A DNA stretch of 48,601 nucleotides, taken from NCBI RefSeq assembly GCF_004103825.1, contig NZ_RYFI01000001.1:234054-282654 (forward strand), written 5' to 3'. Below, piece by piece: positions 1 through 9,556 of the stretch. A program made the translations under genes and the position numbers. The notes under the pieces were generated by a model. That model did not search any database. It was not told where the DNA came from and saw only the letters and a list, made by a program, of their open reading frames with translations. Source of the DNA: Hansschlegelia zhihuaiae (lineage in GTDB: Bacteria > Pseudomonadota > Alphaproteobacteria > Rhizobiales > Methylopilaceae). Within the stretch, counting starts at the first letter, position 1. Each line of letters starts with the position of its first letter.

Positions 1-1088
1 GCGAGCAGAACGCGCTGCGAATGCACGAGCCCGCCGAGCCGGTCGAGATTGGCCTGCATCCGCTCGGGATAGACCAGCAGCTTCTCCACCACCCCGGCGA
101 GCCGGTTGAGCGCGAAGTCGAGCGTCACGGTCGCGTCGGGCCCGATCATGCGCTCGACCGAGGAGTGCGAGATGTCCCGCTCGTGCCAGAGCGCGACGTT
201 CTCCATCGCGGGCAGCGCGTAGGACCGCACCATGCGGGCGAGGCCGGTGACGTTCTCGGTCAGCACCGGGTTGCGCTTGTGCGGCATGGCGGAGGAACCC
301 TTCTGCCCTTCGGAGAAGAACTCTTCGGCCTCCAGCACCTCGGTGCGCTGAAGGTGGCGGATCTCGATCGCGAGCCGCTCGGCAGACGAGGCCACGACGC
401 CGAGCGTCGCGAAGAACATCGCGTGCCGGTCGCGCGGGATGACCTGGGTCGAGACCGGCTCGGGCGTCAGGCCGAGCTTCTCGGCGACGTGGGCCTCCAC
501 CGCCATGTCGATATTGGCGAAGGTGCCGACGGCGCCCGAGATCGCGCAGGTCGCGATCTCCCGCCTGGCGGCGATCAGTCGCTCTTTGGCCCTCGCGAAC
601 TCGACATAATAGCCGGCGAGCTTCAACCCGAAGGTCGTGGGCTCGGCGTGGATGCCGTGGCTACGGCCGATGGTGGGCGTCAGCTTGTGCTCGACCGCCC
701 GGGCCTTGAGCGCCGCCAGCAGCCGGTCGACGTCGGCGATCAGGATGTCGGCGGCCCGCGCGAGTTGCACCGCAAGGCAGGTGTCGAGCACGTCGGACGA
801 CGTCATGCCCTGATGCACGAAGCGCGAGTCCGGCCCGACGAATTCGGCGAGATGGGTGAGGAAGGCGATGACGTCGTGTTTCGTCACGCGCTCGATCTCA
901 TCGATGCGGTCGACGTCGAACTTGGCCGCCCCACCCTTCTCCCAGATGGTCTTCGCCGCCTCCCTCGGGATCACGCCGAGTTCGGCGAGCGCGTCGCAGG
1001 CATGCGCCTCGATCTCGAACCAGATGCGGAACCGCGTCTCAGGCGACCAGATGTCGGCCATCTCGGGACGGGAATAACGGGGGATCAT
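1..1088 (-). CDS. purB: Adenylosuccinate lyase, C-terminus cut by window edge
   Basis: Catalyses two steps of purine synthesis: SAICAR to AICAR plus fumarate, and adenylosuccinate to AMP plus fumarate. The reading frame starts at an ATG (complement of 1086-1088, protein begins MIPRYSRPEM) and stays open to base 1, so about 362 residues are seen and the C-terminal part lies outside the window. The fumarase/aspartase superfamily signature SSAMPHKRNP is present, as are the active-site segments TSSDVLDT and GRSHGIHAEPT. These fit PurB better than argininosuccinate lyase or fumarase. A 122-bp gap separates it from the upstream methyltransferase gene on the same strand. Confidence is high. Confidence 0.95.
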   Translation of the reverse strand, partial: MIPRYSRPEMADIWSPETRFRIWFEIEAHACDALAELGVIPREAAKTIWEKGGAAKFDVDRIDEIERVTKHDVIAFLTHLAEFVGPDSRFVHQGMTSSDVLDTCLAVQLARAADILIADVDRLLAALKARAVEHKLTPTIGRSHGIHAEPTTFGLKLAGYYVEFARAKERLIAARREIATCAISGAVGTFANIDMAVEAHVAEKLGLTPEPVSTQVIPRDRHAMFFATLGVVASSAERLAIEIRHLQRTEVLEAEEFFSEGQKGSSAMPHKRNPVLTENVTGLARMVRSYALPAMENVALWHERDISHSSVERMIGPDATVTLDFALNRLAGVVEKLLVYPERMQANLDRLGGLVHSQRVLL

Positions 1089-1210
1089 GGTCGGGCGCTC
1101 TGACAGTGGCGGGGCGGGCCGCGTCGTACCACGCGCCGCGCGGCGCGCAAGGCGAACGCAGGCGCCCTTGGCGAGATGCGAAATGCGTGGCGGGCCGAGC
1201 GGATCGGTCT

Positions 1211-2038
1211 CTAGCCGCCGTCGAGGTCCTTCAACGGCTTCAGATAGGTCCGTCCCCTGCCCTCCGGCCCTGGCCTGCCCTCGGACAGCGCCGCCACCAT
1301 GCCGTGGAGCGTGCGGACGTCCTGCAGGCTCGGCTCCATACGGTGGATCATGTTGCGGATGTTGCGCACCATCGAGGCGCGCTTGTCGGGCGAACGGAAG
1401 AACCCGCTCTCGTCCAGCTCGCCTTCGAGATGGGCGAACAGCGCCAGCACCTCGTCATGGCTCGCGGGCGGCGACCGGGTCGGCATCTCGAAGGCCGGAG
1501 CGCCGCCCGTCGCCGCCTTGAACCATTCATAGCCGACCAGCAGCACCGCCTGGGCGAGGTTGAGGCTGGCGTAGGCCGGATTGACTGGAAAGGTGACGAC
1601 CCGGCTCGCGAGCGAGATCTCGTCATTCTCGAGGCCGGTGCGCTCGCGCCCGAACATCACGCCGCATCGTCCGCCCTGCGCGGCCTCCACGACCATGAGG
1701 CGGGCCGCCGCCCCGGGCGCGTCGACGGGCTTCGCCTGGCCGCGCTCGCGGGCCGTGGTGGCAAGCACCAGGGTGAGGCCGGCGAGCGCGTCCTCGACCC
1801 GCTCAAAATGCCGCGCGGCGTCGATGACGTGATGGGCGCCGGCGGCGAACACCCGCGCCTTCTCGCCCTCGGCCTGCGCCCTGCCCCGCACGATCCGGAG
1901 CTCGGACAGCGCGAAGTTCGCCATCGCGCGCGCCACAGCCCCGACATTCTCGGCGAGTTGCGGCTCGACCAGAATGATCGCCGGCCCCGCGGGCAGGCTC
2001 GCGGCGAGGTCGGACTTGGTGCGGTCGGTGCCGGCCAT
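1211..2038 (-). CDS. trmJ: TrmJ-type RNA 2'-O-methyltransferase (SpoU/TrmH family)
   Basis: A 275-residue SPOUT-fold methyltransferase, probably modifying the ribose at tRNA position 32 with S-adenosylmethionine. Visible motifs are the N-terminal ILVEPQLAENVGAVARAM segment (family motif 1), GVMFGRERTGLENDEIS (motif 2) and YASLNLAQAVLLVGYEW (motif 3, part of the knotted SAM site). The C-terminal helical extension of roughly 80 residues (FAHLEGELDESGFF onward) is typical of TrmJ rather than TrmL. The ATG at 2038 leaves 66 bp to the stop of the MFS gene upstream. An older style of annotation would call this an rRNA methyltransferase; the tRNA-32 target is family knowledge, not seen. Confidence 0.85.
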   Translation of the reverse strand: MAGTDRTKSDLAASLPAGPAIILVEPQLAENVGAVARAMANFALSELRIVRGRAQAEGEKARVFAAGAHHVIDAARHFERVEDALAGLTLVLATTARERGQAKPVDAPGAAARLMVVEAAQGGRCGVMFGRERTGLENDEISLASRVVTFPVNPAYASLNLAQAVLLVGYEWFKAATGGAPAFEMPTRSPPASHDEVLALFAHLEGELDESGFFRSPDKRASMVRNIRNMIHRMEPSLQDVRTLHGMVAALSEGRPGPEGRGRTYLKPLKDLDGG

Positions 2039-2104
2039 GGCTCCTCGAAGCTCGACGACGGAAAGCGCGGAGCGATAGCACGCCGCCGCCGCGTCGCGCC
2101 AAGC

Positions 2105-3301
2105 TCAGTCGCGGCCGCGGTCGAACACCGCGAAGGCGAAAGTTGCAAGCGGCAGCGCCGCGCCGACCACCGCCACGCCCGGCCAGCCGTAGGCCGTCAT
2201 CAGCGGGCTGACCAGCGTCGACCCCACGGCGCCGCCGAGGAACAGGATCGCGACATAGAGCCCGTTCAGGCGACCGCGCGCCTCGGCCGAGAGCCCGTAG
2301 ATCGCGCGCTGGCCGAGGATCATGTTGAGCTGGACGCCGACGTCGACGACCACCGCGCCGACCAGCAGGCCCGCGACGCCGAGCCAGCCGTCCGCGCCGG
2401 CGACCGTGAAGCCGAGCGAGGCGAGGCCAAGCGCCGCGAGCGTGCCCGGATAGGTCAGGCCGCGGTCCGCGAGCCTGCCGGCCCAGGGCGCGACCAGCGC
2501 GCCGCTCGCGCCCGCGAGCGCGAACAGTCCGACCATCGTATGCGAGAAGCCATAGGCCTCAATCAGGCGCATCGGCGCGGCCGTCCAAAACAGGCTGAAG
2601 ACCGCGAACATTGCGGCCTGGTAGCCGGCCCTGCGGCGCAGCACGGCGTGCCCGGCGAGCAGCCGCGGCATCGAGGCGAGGAACGCGCCGTAGCCCATGC
2701 CGCCCTGCGGACGGCGCGACGGCACGGCGGCGCGCACCACGACCGCGATCAGCAGCATCAGCGCGGCCGACAGCGCGAAGACGGCGCGCCAGCCGGCGAG
2801 GTCCGCGAGCACGCTCGACACGGGCCGCGCGAGGAGGATGCCGAACAACAGCCCGCTCATCACCGTGCCGACCACCTGGCCGCGCGTCTCTTCCGGCGCT
2901 GCGCTCGCCACGATCGGCAGCAGCATCTGGGCGGCGACCGACCCGACCCCGATAAGGAAGGATCCGGCGAAGAACACGCCGCCCGAGGGCGAGACCGCGG
3001 TGAGCGCGAGCGCGAGCGCCGCGGCGGCGAGCGTCACGGTCAGCAGACGCCGACTTTCGAACAGGTCGACCAGCGGCGCGACCAGGATGAGCCCGACGCC
3101 GTAGCCGAGCTGCGTCAGCGCGACCACGGAACTCGCGGCCGCGGGCGCGATCCCGAGGCCGGAGGCGATGAGGTCCACCAGCGGCTGGGCGTAATAGAGA
3201 TTGGCCACGATCGCGCCGCAGGCGATCGCGGCGATCAGGACGAGGCGCGCGTCGACGGCGGCGGGCGCGACGCGGACGGCGGCGCAGTCGGCTTGACTCA
3301 T
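2105..3301 (-). CDS. MFS transporter, 12-TM, substrate unknown
   Basis: A 398-residue integral membrane protein with about twelve hydrophobic segments spread evenly along its length, as in the major facilitator superfamily. The N-terminus contains ANLYYAQPLVDLIA, a sequence seen at TM1 of a drug-efflux-like MFS branch. Arg/Asp-containing loops (ESRRLL, EETRGQ, SAEARGRLNG) follow at the positions of the conserved cytoplasmic loops. The start is the ATG at 3301. It is divergent from icd, with 188 bp between the two starts, so that gap should contain both promoters. No regulator lies beside it and no substrate can be inferred. Confidence 0.85.
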   Translation of the reverse strand: MSQADCAAVRVAPAAVDARLVLIAAIACGAIVANLYYAQPLVDLIASGLGIAPAAASSVVALTQLGYGVGLILVAPLVDLFESRRLLTVTLAAAALALALTAVSPSGGVFFAGSFLIGVGSVAAQMLLPIVASAAPEETRGQVVGTVMSGLLFGILLARPVSSVLADLAGWRAVFALSAALMLLIAVVVRAAVPSRRPQGGMGYGAFLASMPRLLAGHAVLRRRAGYQAAMFAVFSLFWTAAPMRLIEAYGFSHTMVGLFALAGASGALVAPWAGRLADRGLTYPGTLAALGLASLGFTVAGADGWLGVAGLLVGAVVVDVGVQLNMILGQRAIYGLSAEARGRLNGLYVAILFLGGAVGSTLVSPLMTAYGWPGVAVVGAALPLATFAFAVFDRGRD

Positions 3302-3489
3302 GACAAGTCCTTAGGGAGGAAGCGCCGCCTTAGGTGAGCCCGCCGCCGCCGAAGGGAAGACGCTGATGCGCAGAACGCGCCATGCGTCTGCGCATGTCGG
3401 AGCTTTCGCGCCGCCGCGGGCTCGTGCTATCGAGCGCCGCATTGCCGCAGCGCAACCGTCGCCTCCCACCCGCGAAAGGCTGTCCGCTC

Positions 3490-4701
3490 ATGTCGAAGAT
3501 CAAGGTCGCAAACCCCGTCGTCGAGCTCGACGGGGACGAGATGACGCGGATCATCTGGGCCAAGATCAAGGACAAGCTGATCCATCCCTATCTCGACCTC
3601 GACCTCGAATATTACGACCTTGGCGTCGAGCACCGCGACGCGACCGACGACAAGGTGACGGTCGAGGCGGCCGAAGCGATCAAGAAGCACGGGGTGGGCG
3701 TGAAGTGCGCGACCATCACGCCGGACGAAGCCCGCGTGAAGGAGTTCGGCCTCAAGAAGATGTGGCGCTCGCCGAACGGCACGATCCGCAACATCCTCGG
3801 TGGCGTGATCTTCCGCGAGCCGATCATCTGCAAGAATGTCCCGCGCCTGGTGCCGGGCTGGACGCAGCCCATCGTGGTCGGCCGCCACGCCTTCGGCGAC
3901 CAGTACCGCGCGACTGATTTCCGTTTCCCGGGCAAGGGCAAGCTGACGATCAAGTTCGTGGGCGAGGACGGCCAGACCATCGAGCACGAGGTGTTCGACG
4001 CGCCTGGCTCCGGCGTCGCGATGGCGATGTACAACCTCGACGACTCGATCCGCGATTTCGCCCGCGCCTCGCTGAATTACGGGCTGGCGCGTGGTTTCCC
4101 GGTCTATCTCTCGACCAAGAACACCATCCTCAAGGCCTATGACGGCCGCTTCAAGGACATCTTCCAGGAAATCTACGAGGCCGAGTTCAAGGACAAGTTC
4201 GCCGACAAAAAGATCTGGTACGAGCATCGGCTGATCGACGACATGGTGGCGTCCGCCCTGAAATGGTCCGGCGGCTATGTCTGGGCCTGCAAGAACTATG
4301 ACGGCGACGTGCAGTCCGACACTGTGGCGCAGGGCTTCGGCTCGCTCGGCTTGATGACCTCGGTGCTGACGACCCCGGACGGCAAGATCATGGAGGCGGA
4401 AGCCGCCCACGGCACCGTCACCCGCCACTATCGCGAGCACCAGAAGGGCAAGGCGACGTCCACGAACTCGATCGCCTCGATCTTCGCCTGGACCCGCGGC
4501 CTCGGGCATCGCGCCAAGCTCGACGACAATTCCGAGCTCAAGGCCTTCGCCGAGATGCTGGAAAAGGTCTGCGTCGCGACCGTCGAGGCCGGCCACATGA
4601 CCAAGGATCTCGCGTTGCTGGTCGGCGACGAGCAGAAATGGCTGACCACCGAGGGCTTCCTCGACAAGGTCGACGAGAACCTCCAGAAGGCGATGGGCTG
4701 A
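3490..4701 (+). CDS. icd: NADP-dependent isocitrate dehydrogenase
   Basis: TCA-cycle enzyme converting isocitrate to 2-oxoglutarate with NADP+, acting in the cytoplasm. The 403-residue protein starts [23 protein letters not shown], the standard start of the eukaryote-like homodimeric IDH found in alphaproteobacteria. I chose the ATG at 3490 over the in-frame ATG at 3382: the extra 36 residues are not family-like, and AAAGG precedes 3490 by 11 bases. Substrate-binding segments include [19 protein letters not shown] and the [16 protein letters not shown] motif near the C-terminus. It appears to be a single-gene unit, followed by a hairpin with a T-rich tail. Confidence 0.96.
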   Translation: MSKIKVANPVVELDGDEMTRIIWAKIKDKLIHPYLDLDLEYYDLGVEHRDATDDKVTVEAAEAIKKHGVGVKCATITPDEARVKEFGLKKMWRSPNGTIRNILGGVIFREPIICKNVPRLVPGWTQPIVVGRHAFGDQYRATDFRFPGKGKLTIKFVGEDGQTIEHEVFDAPGSGVAMAMYNLDDSIRDFARASLNYGLARGFPVYLSTKNTILKAYDGRFKDIFQEIYEAEFKDKFADKKIWYEHRLIDDMVASALKWSGGYVWACKNYDGDVQSDTVAQGFGSLGLMTSVLTTPDGKIMEAEAAHGTVTRHYREHQKGKATSTNSIASIFAWTRGLGHRAKLDDNSELKAFAEMLEKVCVATVEAGHMTKDLALLVGDEQKWLTTEGFLDKVDENLQKAMG

Positions 4702-4736
4702 GGCGCGGAGGCTTTCGCGCCGCCTCGCTTTTCTTT
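4700..4736 (+). terminator. Probable intrinsic terminator of icd
   Basis: Immediately at the icd stop, GGCGCG (4702-4707) can pair with CGCGCC (4716-4721) around an 8-base loop; an alternative pairing is GAGGCG with CGCCTC. The stem is followed by the T-rich stretch CTTTTCTTT (4728-4736). The stem is short, but its GC content and T tail fit a Rho-independent terminator. Confidence 0.5.
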
Positions 4737-4775
4737 AGAGCGGGACAGGAGACGTTTGGCGCGTTCAACCGCGCC

Positions 4776-4870
4776 CGTCATCCCGGCCGAAGTGCCGGGA
4801 TCCATTTCCTCCGCGTGCGCCAGCCTTGCGCGGTCGGTGATAATGGGTTCCGGGACAAGCCCGGAACGAC
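4776..4870. repeat. GTCATCCCGG-type palindromic repeat upstream of hisS
   Basis: The left half has CGTCATCCCGGC, a short loop and GCCGGGATCCAT. The right half has AATGGGTTCCGGG, a short loop and CCCGGAACGACG. The two halves face each other, so each can form a hairpin and the whole is an imperfect long palindrome. Related copies lie at 6443, 7158 and 43517. Such elements are common between alphaproteobacterial genes. Confidence 0.7.
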
Positions 4871-4945
4871 GGCGGCGTTTCTACGCCCAACCAGTGTGTG
4901 GACGCGCTCTAGCGGAGCGCGCCCTTCTTTCCCGACGAGACTTCG

Positions 4946-6433
4946 ATGACCGTCCGCCGCGCCGACCTTACGCCCGCCCGCCTGCCGCGCGGCTTCGCCG
5001 ACCGCGGCGCGGCCGAGCTGAAGACGCTGCGCGAGATGACCGAGCGCATCCGCGAGACCTACGAGCTCTGGGGCTTCGAGGGGCTGGAGACGCCGGTCTT
5101 CGAATACACCGACGCGCTCGGAAAATTCCTGCCGGACCAGGACCGGCCAAATGCCGGCGTGTTCTCGCTGCAGGACGACGACGAGCAGTGGATGTCGCTG
5201 CGCTACGACCTCACCGCGCCGCTGGCGCGCTTCGTGGCGGAGAACTTCCAGCGGCTGCCAAAACCCTATCGCAGCTACCGTTTCGGGCCGGTGTTCCGCA
5301 ACGAGAAGCCGGGTCCGGGCCGCTTCCGCCAGTTCCTGCAGTTCGACGCCGACATCGTGGGCGCGGCGAGCGTCGCGGCCGACGCCGAGATGTGCATGAT
5401 GATGGCGGACGCGCTCGAGGCCGTCGGCGTCAAGCGCGGCGACTATGTCATCAAGGTCAACAACCGCAAGATCCTCGACGGCGTGATGGAGGCGATCGGC
5501 CTCGGCGGCGAGGAGAACGCGGGGCGGCGGCTGACGGTGCTGAGGGCGATCGACAAGCTCGACCGGCTGGGGCCCGAGGGCGTGCGGGCGCTGCTCGGGC
5601 GGGGGCGCAAGGACGAGAGCGGAGATTTCACCAAAGGGGCGGGCCTCGACGACGAGGCCGCGCTCCGTGTGCTGTCGATCCTCAAGGCCAAGACGGCCGA
5701 TAACCTTGAAACAGCCCGCCGTCTGTTTGAAGAGTTCTCCTCTACTGAGTCCGGCCAGGACGGAGCCCGCGAACTCTCGGCGATCGCAACCTTAATCGAG
5801 CAGGCGGGATATGAGGGTCGCGTCTCCATCGATCCCTCCGTGGTCCGCGGGCTCGAATACTACACCGGGCCGGTCTACGAGGCCGAGCTCACCTTCACGA
5901 TCGAGGATGACGACGGCCGTCCCATCCAGTTCGGCTCGGTGGGCGGCGGCGGGCGCTATGACGGGCTGGTGGGCCGCTTCATGGCCGAGGACACGCCGGC
6001 GACCGGCTTCTCCATCGGCGTCTCGCGCCTTCTCGCCGCGCTTACCGCGCTGAAGGGCGAGACGGCGCCCGCCGCCGACGGACCTGTCGTTGTGCTGGCG
6101 CTCGACCGCGAGCATATCGGCCGCTCGATGGCCCAGGCCGCGAAGCTGCGCGAGGCGGGGATCGCCGCGGAGGTCTATCTCGGCTCGTCCGGCATGAAGG
6201 CGCAGATGAAATACGCCGACCGCCGCCGCAGCCCTTGCGTCGTCATCCAGGGTTCGGACGAGCGCGAAGCCGAGATACCGCAGGTGACGCTGAAGGACCT
6301 CGTCGAGGGCGCGAAGGCCGCGGCCGCGATCAAGGAGCGCTCGGAGTGGACCGAGAGCCGCCCCGCGCAGGTGACGGTGCCTGAGGAGCGCTTGGTCGAG
6401 GAAGTGCGCGCCATTCTCGCTCGGCACGGTTAG
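4946..6433 (+). CDS. hisS: Histidyl-tRNA synthetase
   Basis: Class II aminoacyl-tRNA synthetase charging tRNA-His, 495 residues. Motif 2 is visible as [31 protein letters not shown]. The histidine-binding segments appear as [14 protein letters not shown] (HisA motif) and [13 protein letters not shown]. The N-terminal [19 protein letters not shown] and the C-terminal anticodon-binding domain ([26 protein letters not shown]) complete the family layout. The start is the ATG at 4946. hisZ and hisG follow on the same strand, but 850 bp away and separated by repeats and an opposite-strand ORF, so co-transcription is uncertain. Confidence 0.95.
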   Translation: MTVRRADLTPARLPRGFADRGAAELKTLREMTERIRETYELWGFEGLETPVFEYTDALGKFLPDQDRPNAGVFSLQDDDEQWMSLRYDLTAPLARFVAENFQRLPKPYRSYRFGPVFRNEKPGPGRFRQFLQFDADIVGAASVAADAEMCMMMADALEAVGVKRGDYVIKVNNRKILDGVMEAIGLGGEENAGRRLTVLRAIDKLDRLGPEGVRALLGRGRKDESGDFTKGAGLDDEAALRVLSILKAKTADNLETARRLFEEFSSTESGQDGARELSAIATLIEQAGYEGRVSIDPSVVRGLEYYTGPVYEAELTFTIEDDDGRPIQFGSVGGGGRYDGLVGRFMAEDTPATGFSIGVSRLLAALTALKGETAPAADGPVVVLALDREHIGRSMAQAAKLREAGIAAEVYLGSSGMKAQMKYADRRRSPCVVIQGSDEREAEIPQVTLKDLVEGAKAAAAIKERSEWTESRPAQVTVPEERLVEEVRAILARHG

Positions 6434-6442
6434 CGCCGCGCC

Positions 6443-6563
6443 CATGTCCCGGCCTCGAGCCGGGACCCATTGAGCGCTGAGGGTTCGAAAAAATGGCGTC
6501 GCTGGCTGCGCTGCGTCGGACGATCATCGCGGCGAATGGGTCCCGGCTCGAGGCCGGGACGTG
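6443..6563. repeat. Composite palindromic repeat after hisS
   Basis: Two hairpins, GTCCCGGC-CTCGA-GCCGGGAC (6446-6466) and GTCCCGGC-TCGAG-GCCGGGAC (6540-6560), are inverted copies of each other flanking about 70 bp. The outer edges ATGTCCCGG and CCGGGACGT also mirror each other. Same family as the repeats at 4776, 7158 and 43517. It begins 10 bp after the hisS stop and could terminate or protect the transcript. Confidence 0.75.
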
Positions 6564-6600
6564 AGGGCGGAGCTCGTTCGTCAGGCGTCTTCGCGGCGTC

Positions 6601-6725
6601 GCCCCCTCCACCGCTTCGCGGTCCCCCTCCCCCGCTTCGCAGGGGAGGAGCAGGGACGGCGCCGCTTCGGATCCTCCTCCGCGACGCGGAGGAGGGGGAC
6701 CATGCGAAGCATGGTGGAGGAGGCC
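6601..6725. repeat. CCCTCCACC/GGTGGAGG inverted repeat
   Basis: The left half reads CCCCCTCCACC, GCTTCGC, GGTCCCCCTCC. The right half reads GGAGGAGGGGGACCAT, GCGAAGC, ATGGTGGAGG, which is the inverted counterpart. The unit differs in sequence from the GTCATCCCGG family and directly follows one of its members, so two repeat types are stacked between hisS and the next gene. Confidence 0.65.
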
Positions 6726-6757
6726 CGAGCGCGACGCGCTCTCTGCGCTCCCCGCCC

Positions 6758-7030
6758 CTACCGCACGGACGCGAGCGTCTCCGTCACGTCCGCTTCCGTC
6801 ACCTGCGCCATCGGCTTCATGAACTTCACGGCCTCGGTCTTGCGCCCGACCCGCATCAGCAGAACGACCGTCTCGGCGCCGCCGCAGGCCGGGTCGCCGC
6901 AGGCGATCTCGCTCACCGTCACGGCGTCGTCCTCGCCGAGGCCCAGAGCCTCGCGGACGAGCGCAGCGACCCGGCGGGACGCGTCGGCGCGGGCCGGGTC
7001 TTCGCGGGATCGGCGGAACAGCAGGGCCAT
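6758..7030 (-). CDS. Small conserved hypothetical protein with CGDPACGG motif
   Basis: A 90-residue soluble protein of unknown function. I chose the ATG at 7030 (MALLFRRSREDPAR), because the upstream ATG at 7087 adds only Arg/Gly-rich residues. The visible signature is EIACGDPACGGAETVVLLMRVGRKTEAVKFMKP. Its two cysteines in C-x4-C could bind metal or be structural. I have a general memory of similar alphaproteobacterial hypothetical proteins but no function for them. It is transcribed against hisS and hisZ and is enclosed by intergenic repeats on both sides. Confidence 0.65.
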   Translation of the reverse strand: MALLFRRSREDPARADASRRVAALVREALGLGEDDAVTVSEIACGDPACGGAETVVLLMRVGRKTEAVKFMKPMAQVTEADVTETLASVR

Positions 7031-7157
7031 GGGCCGCAATCTAGTCCGCCGCCGCGGCGCGCCGCCAGAGGCGCGGCCGATAATCATCCGGCGCGAAAAG
7101 GGTCGCGCGGAGCGGGACGGCCTGCTAGAGGCACAATCCGTTTCGACGCCTTCGCCC

Positions 7158-7234
7158 CGTCATGCCCGGGCTCGACCCGGGCATCCATCATCTTCGCCAG
7201 GGGATGGATCGCCGGGTCAAGCCCGGTGATGACG
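7158..7234. repeat. GTCATCCCGG-type palindromic repeat upstream of hisZ
   Basis: CGTCATGCCCGGG and CCCGGGCATCCATC form the left hairpin; GGATGGATC, GCCGGGTC, GACCCGG-like and GTGATGACG form the mirrored right half. It lies 52 bp before the hisZ start and belongs to the same family as the copies at 4776, 6443 and 43517. Confidence 0.7.
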
Positions 7235-7286
7235 GCTCATCCTGTCCGGCCCCTCGCACGCTGATCGCAGAACTCTAAGCCTTCCC

Positions 7287-8375
7287 ATGTCCTCCCCCCG
7301 CGCCCTTCCCAGTTCCTTCGTCGAGCGTCTCGAGGGCGCGGGCTTCGCGCGCGTGACGCCCGGCGTGCTGCAGCCGGCCGAGCCCTTCCTCGACGTGATG
7401 GGCGAGGAGCTCCGCCAGCGCGTCTTCCTCACCAGCGACGCCCAGGGCCACGAGCTTTGCCTCAGGCCCGACTTCACGATCCCGACCGCGCTGATCCACA
7501 TCTCGCGGGGGGCCTGCGACGCGCCGGGCGCTTACTTTTACGAGGGGCCGGTGTTCCGCCACGGCTCCAACGGCGGCGAGGCGCCCCAGGCGGGCGTCGA
7601 GAGTTTCGGCCGGGCCGACGCCATCGCGGCCGAGACCGAGGTGCTGGCGCTCGCGATCGAGGCGTGCGGAGCGCTCGGCCTGCCCGAGCCCGCGATCCGG
7701 ATCGGCGACCGCGCGGTCGTTGAGGCCGCGGTCGACGCGCTCGACGCGCCGGTCGCGTTCCGCCGCCGGCTGAAGCGCTCGCTCGCCCATGGCGGCACGC
7801 TGGAGGCGCTGAGCGTCGCGCGCGCCGAGGAGGCCGAGCACGCCGGCCTGTTCGCGGCGCTCGCGGCCGCGGGGCCGGAGAGCGGGCGCGCGGTGATCGA
7901 GGACCTGCTGTCGCTCGCCGGCATCGCCGCCGTGGGCGGCCGCACCGCGGGCGAGATCGCAGAGCGCTTCCTGGAGCGCGCCGAGGCGCTGTCCGTCGAG
8001 CTTCCGGCCGACGCGCGGCGCGCGCTCGGCGCGCTGCTCGCCGTCGACGACCTTGCGCCAGAGGCGCTCGCGACGCTTCAGGCTCTGTCGGAGTCGGCCG
8101 GCGTGTCGACCGCCGTCGCGACGCTCGGGGAGCGGCTCGACACGTTCCGCAAAGCCGGCCTGCCGGTCGAGCGCATGCGCTTCCAGACCCGCTTCGGCCG
8201 CGGCCTCGACTATTACACCGGCCTCGTCTTCGAGCTTTCGGGCGCGTCGGGGAGCGAGCCGGTCGCCGGCGGCGGCCGCTATGACGGGCTTCTCACCGCG
8301 CTCGGGGCGCCGAAACGCACGCCGGGCGTCGGCTTCGCGCTCTGGCTCGAGCGTTTCCCTGGGGCGCGGCCATGA
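7287..8375 (+). CDS. hisZ: ATP phosphoribosyltransferase regulatory subunit
   Basis: A catalytically inactive HisRS paralogue that pairs with HisG for the first step of histidine synthesis and mediates feedback by histidine. The 362-residue protein keeps the class II synthetase core: [55 protein letters not shown] and [13 protein letters not shown]. It lacks the C-terminal anticodon-binding domain that HisS has. Its stop overlaps the hisG start by four bases (ATGA at 8372-8375), so the two are translationally coupled. Confidence 0.92.
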   Translation: MSSPRALPSSFVERLEGAGFARVTPGVLQPAEPFLDVMGEELRQRVFLTSDAQGHELCLRPDFTIPTALIHISRGACDAPGAYFYEGPVFRHGSNGGEAPQAGVESFGRADAIAAETEVLALAIEACGALGLPEPAIRIGDRAVVEAAVDALDAPVAFRRRLKRSLAHGGTLEALSVARAEEAEHAGLFAALAAAGPESGRAVIEDLLSLAGIAAVGGRTAGEIAERFLERAEALSVELPADARRALGALLAVDDLAPEALATLQALSESAGVSTAVATLGERLDTFRKAGLPVERMRFQTRFGRGLDYYTGLVFELSGASGSEPVAGGGRYDGLLTALGAPKRTPGVGFALWLERFPGARP

Positions 8376-9397
8376 GCGGGAAGCTGTCCGATAAACTCAT
8401 CCTGGGCGTGCCCTCCAAGGGCCGCCTGCAGGAGAACGTCTCGGCCTTCTTCGGACGCGCGGGGCTGACTTTCGTGCAGCCCGGCGGAGCGCGCGACTAT
8501 CGCGGGGCGATCGCCGACGTGCCGGGCGTCGAGGTCGCGTATCTCTCGGCGTCCGAGATCGCGGGGCAGTTGGCGAGCGGCGCGGTCCACCTCGGCGTGA
8601 CCGGCGAGGACCTGATCCGCGAGACCATCCCCGACGCCTCAGCTCGCGTAAAACTGCTGCAGCCGCTCGGCTTCGGCTATGCCGACGTGGTGGTCGCGGT
8701 CCCGCAGGCCTGGATCGACGTGAGCTCGATGGCCGACCTCGACGACGTCGCCGAGGACATGCGCCGCCGACACGGGCGCCGCCTCAGGGTTGCGACGAAA
8801 TATGTCAATCTCACCCGCGGCTTCTTCGCCTGGAAGGAGCCGCGCGACGGACGGCCGGCGACCGGCGTCTCGAACTACCGCATCGTCGAGAGCGCCGGCG
8901 CGACCGAGGGCGCGCCGGCGGCGGGCGCGGCCGACGTCGTGGTCGACATCACCACCACAGGCGCCACGCTGAAGGCGAACGCCCTGAAGGTGCTGGACGA
9001 CGGCGTCATGCTGAAGAGCGAGGCGCATCTGGTCGCGAGCCTGCGCGCGGACTGGACCGCCGAGGCGCGCGACGCCGGGCGTGCAGTCCTGGCCCGGATC
9101 GCCGCGGAGGTGCGGGCGCGCGCGGTGCGCGAGGTGCGGGCGCGCTTCCAGGGACGGGTGGAGCGGCTGATCGTCGATCTCGGCGCGCGCTTCGACGCGC
9201 GGGCGCCGTTCGGGCCGCCGGCGGAAGGGACGCCGCTGGTGCTGCACGCGCCCAAACGCAAGCTGTTCCCGCTGATCGAGGCGCTGCAGGCGGCCGGGGC
9301 CGGGGCCGTGACGGTCTCGACGCTCGAAGACGTGTTCGAGACCGAGCCGCCGCTGGTCGCGGCGCTGATGTCGGCGCTTGGGGATCAGACAAAATAA
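8372..9397 (+). CDS. hisG: ATP phosphoribosyltransferase catalytic subunit
   Basis: Condenses ATP and PRPP to phosphoribosyl-ATP, the committed step of histidine synthesis. Motifs include [15 protein letters not shown] at the N-terminus, [12 protein letters not shown], and the PRPP loop [23 protein letters not shown]. At 341 residues it is longer than the roughly 210-230 residues of the classic short HisG that works with HisZ. The extra C-terminal part (from about residue 250) resembles the extension carried by rhizobial HisG proteins, as I remember them. It overlaps hisZ by ATGA and is followed by a strong hairpin. Confidence 0.93.
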   Translation: MSGKLSDKLILGVPSKGRLQENVSAFFGRAGLTFVQPGGARDYRGAIADVPGVEVAYLSASEIAGQLASGAVHLGVTGEDLIRETIPDASARVKLLQPLGFGYADVVVAVPQAWIDVSSMADLDDVAEDMRRRHGRRLRVATKYVNLTRGFFAWKEPRDGRPATGVSNYRIVESAGATEGAPAAGAADVVVDITTTGATLKANALKVLDDGVMLKSEAHLVASLRADWTAEARDAGRAVLARIAAEVRARAVREVRARFQGRVERLIVDLGARFDARAPFGPPAEGTPLVLHAPKRKLFPLIEALQAAGAGAVTVSTLEDVFETEPPLVAALMSALGDQTK

Positions 9398-9398
9398 A

Positions 9399-9433
9399 AG
9401 GCGGAACCGCCTCGGGGGACAGCGGTTCCGCCT
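9399..9433 (+). terminator. Hairpin after hisG, possibly bidirectional
   Basis: AGGCGGAACCGC (9399-9410) and GCGGTTCCGCCT (9422-9433) are perfect complements, giving a 12-bp stem with an 11-base loop starting just after the hisG stop. A second weaker hairpin (GACCGG 9443-9448 with CCGGTC 9458-9463) follows. There is no clear T run on the plus strand, so termination may be Rho-dependent or the stem may protect the 3' end. It sits between the convergent genes hisG and alaS. Confidence 0.6.
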
Positions 9434-9556
9434 CATGAGGCTGACCGGTCGGGGGGGCCGGTCGCCTGACCAAAAGCTCTGTTGCGTGAGCTTTCGAGCA
9501 TAGAACGCGGCCTTCGACCGCCGGTTCCGGCCCCCTGCAAAAAATTTTGGAACGGT

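Noticed and set aside
21-1103. Long plus-strand frame over the purB gene
   Set aside because: Antisense to purB, Arg/Asp-rich with no family motif; a product of high GC content.
1106-3337. 743-codon plus-strand frame
   Set aside because: Antisense to the TrmJ and MFS genes and extremely Arg/His/Glu-rich.
3427-4596. 389-codon minus-strand frame over icd
   Set aside because: Antisense to an unmistakable icd; no conserved motif.
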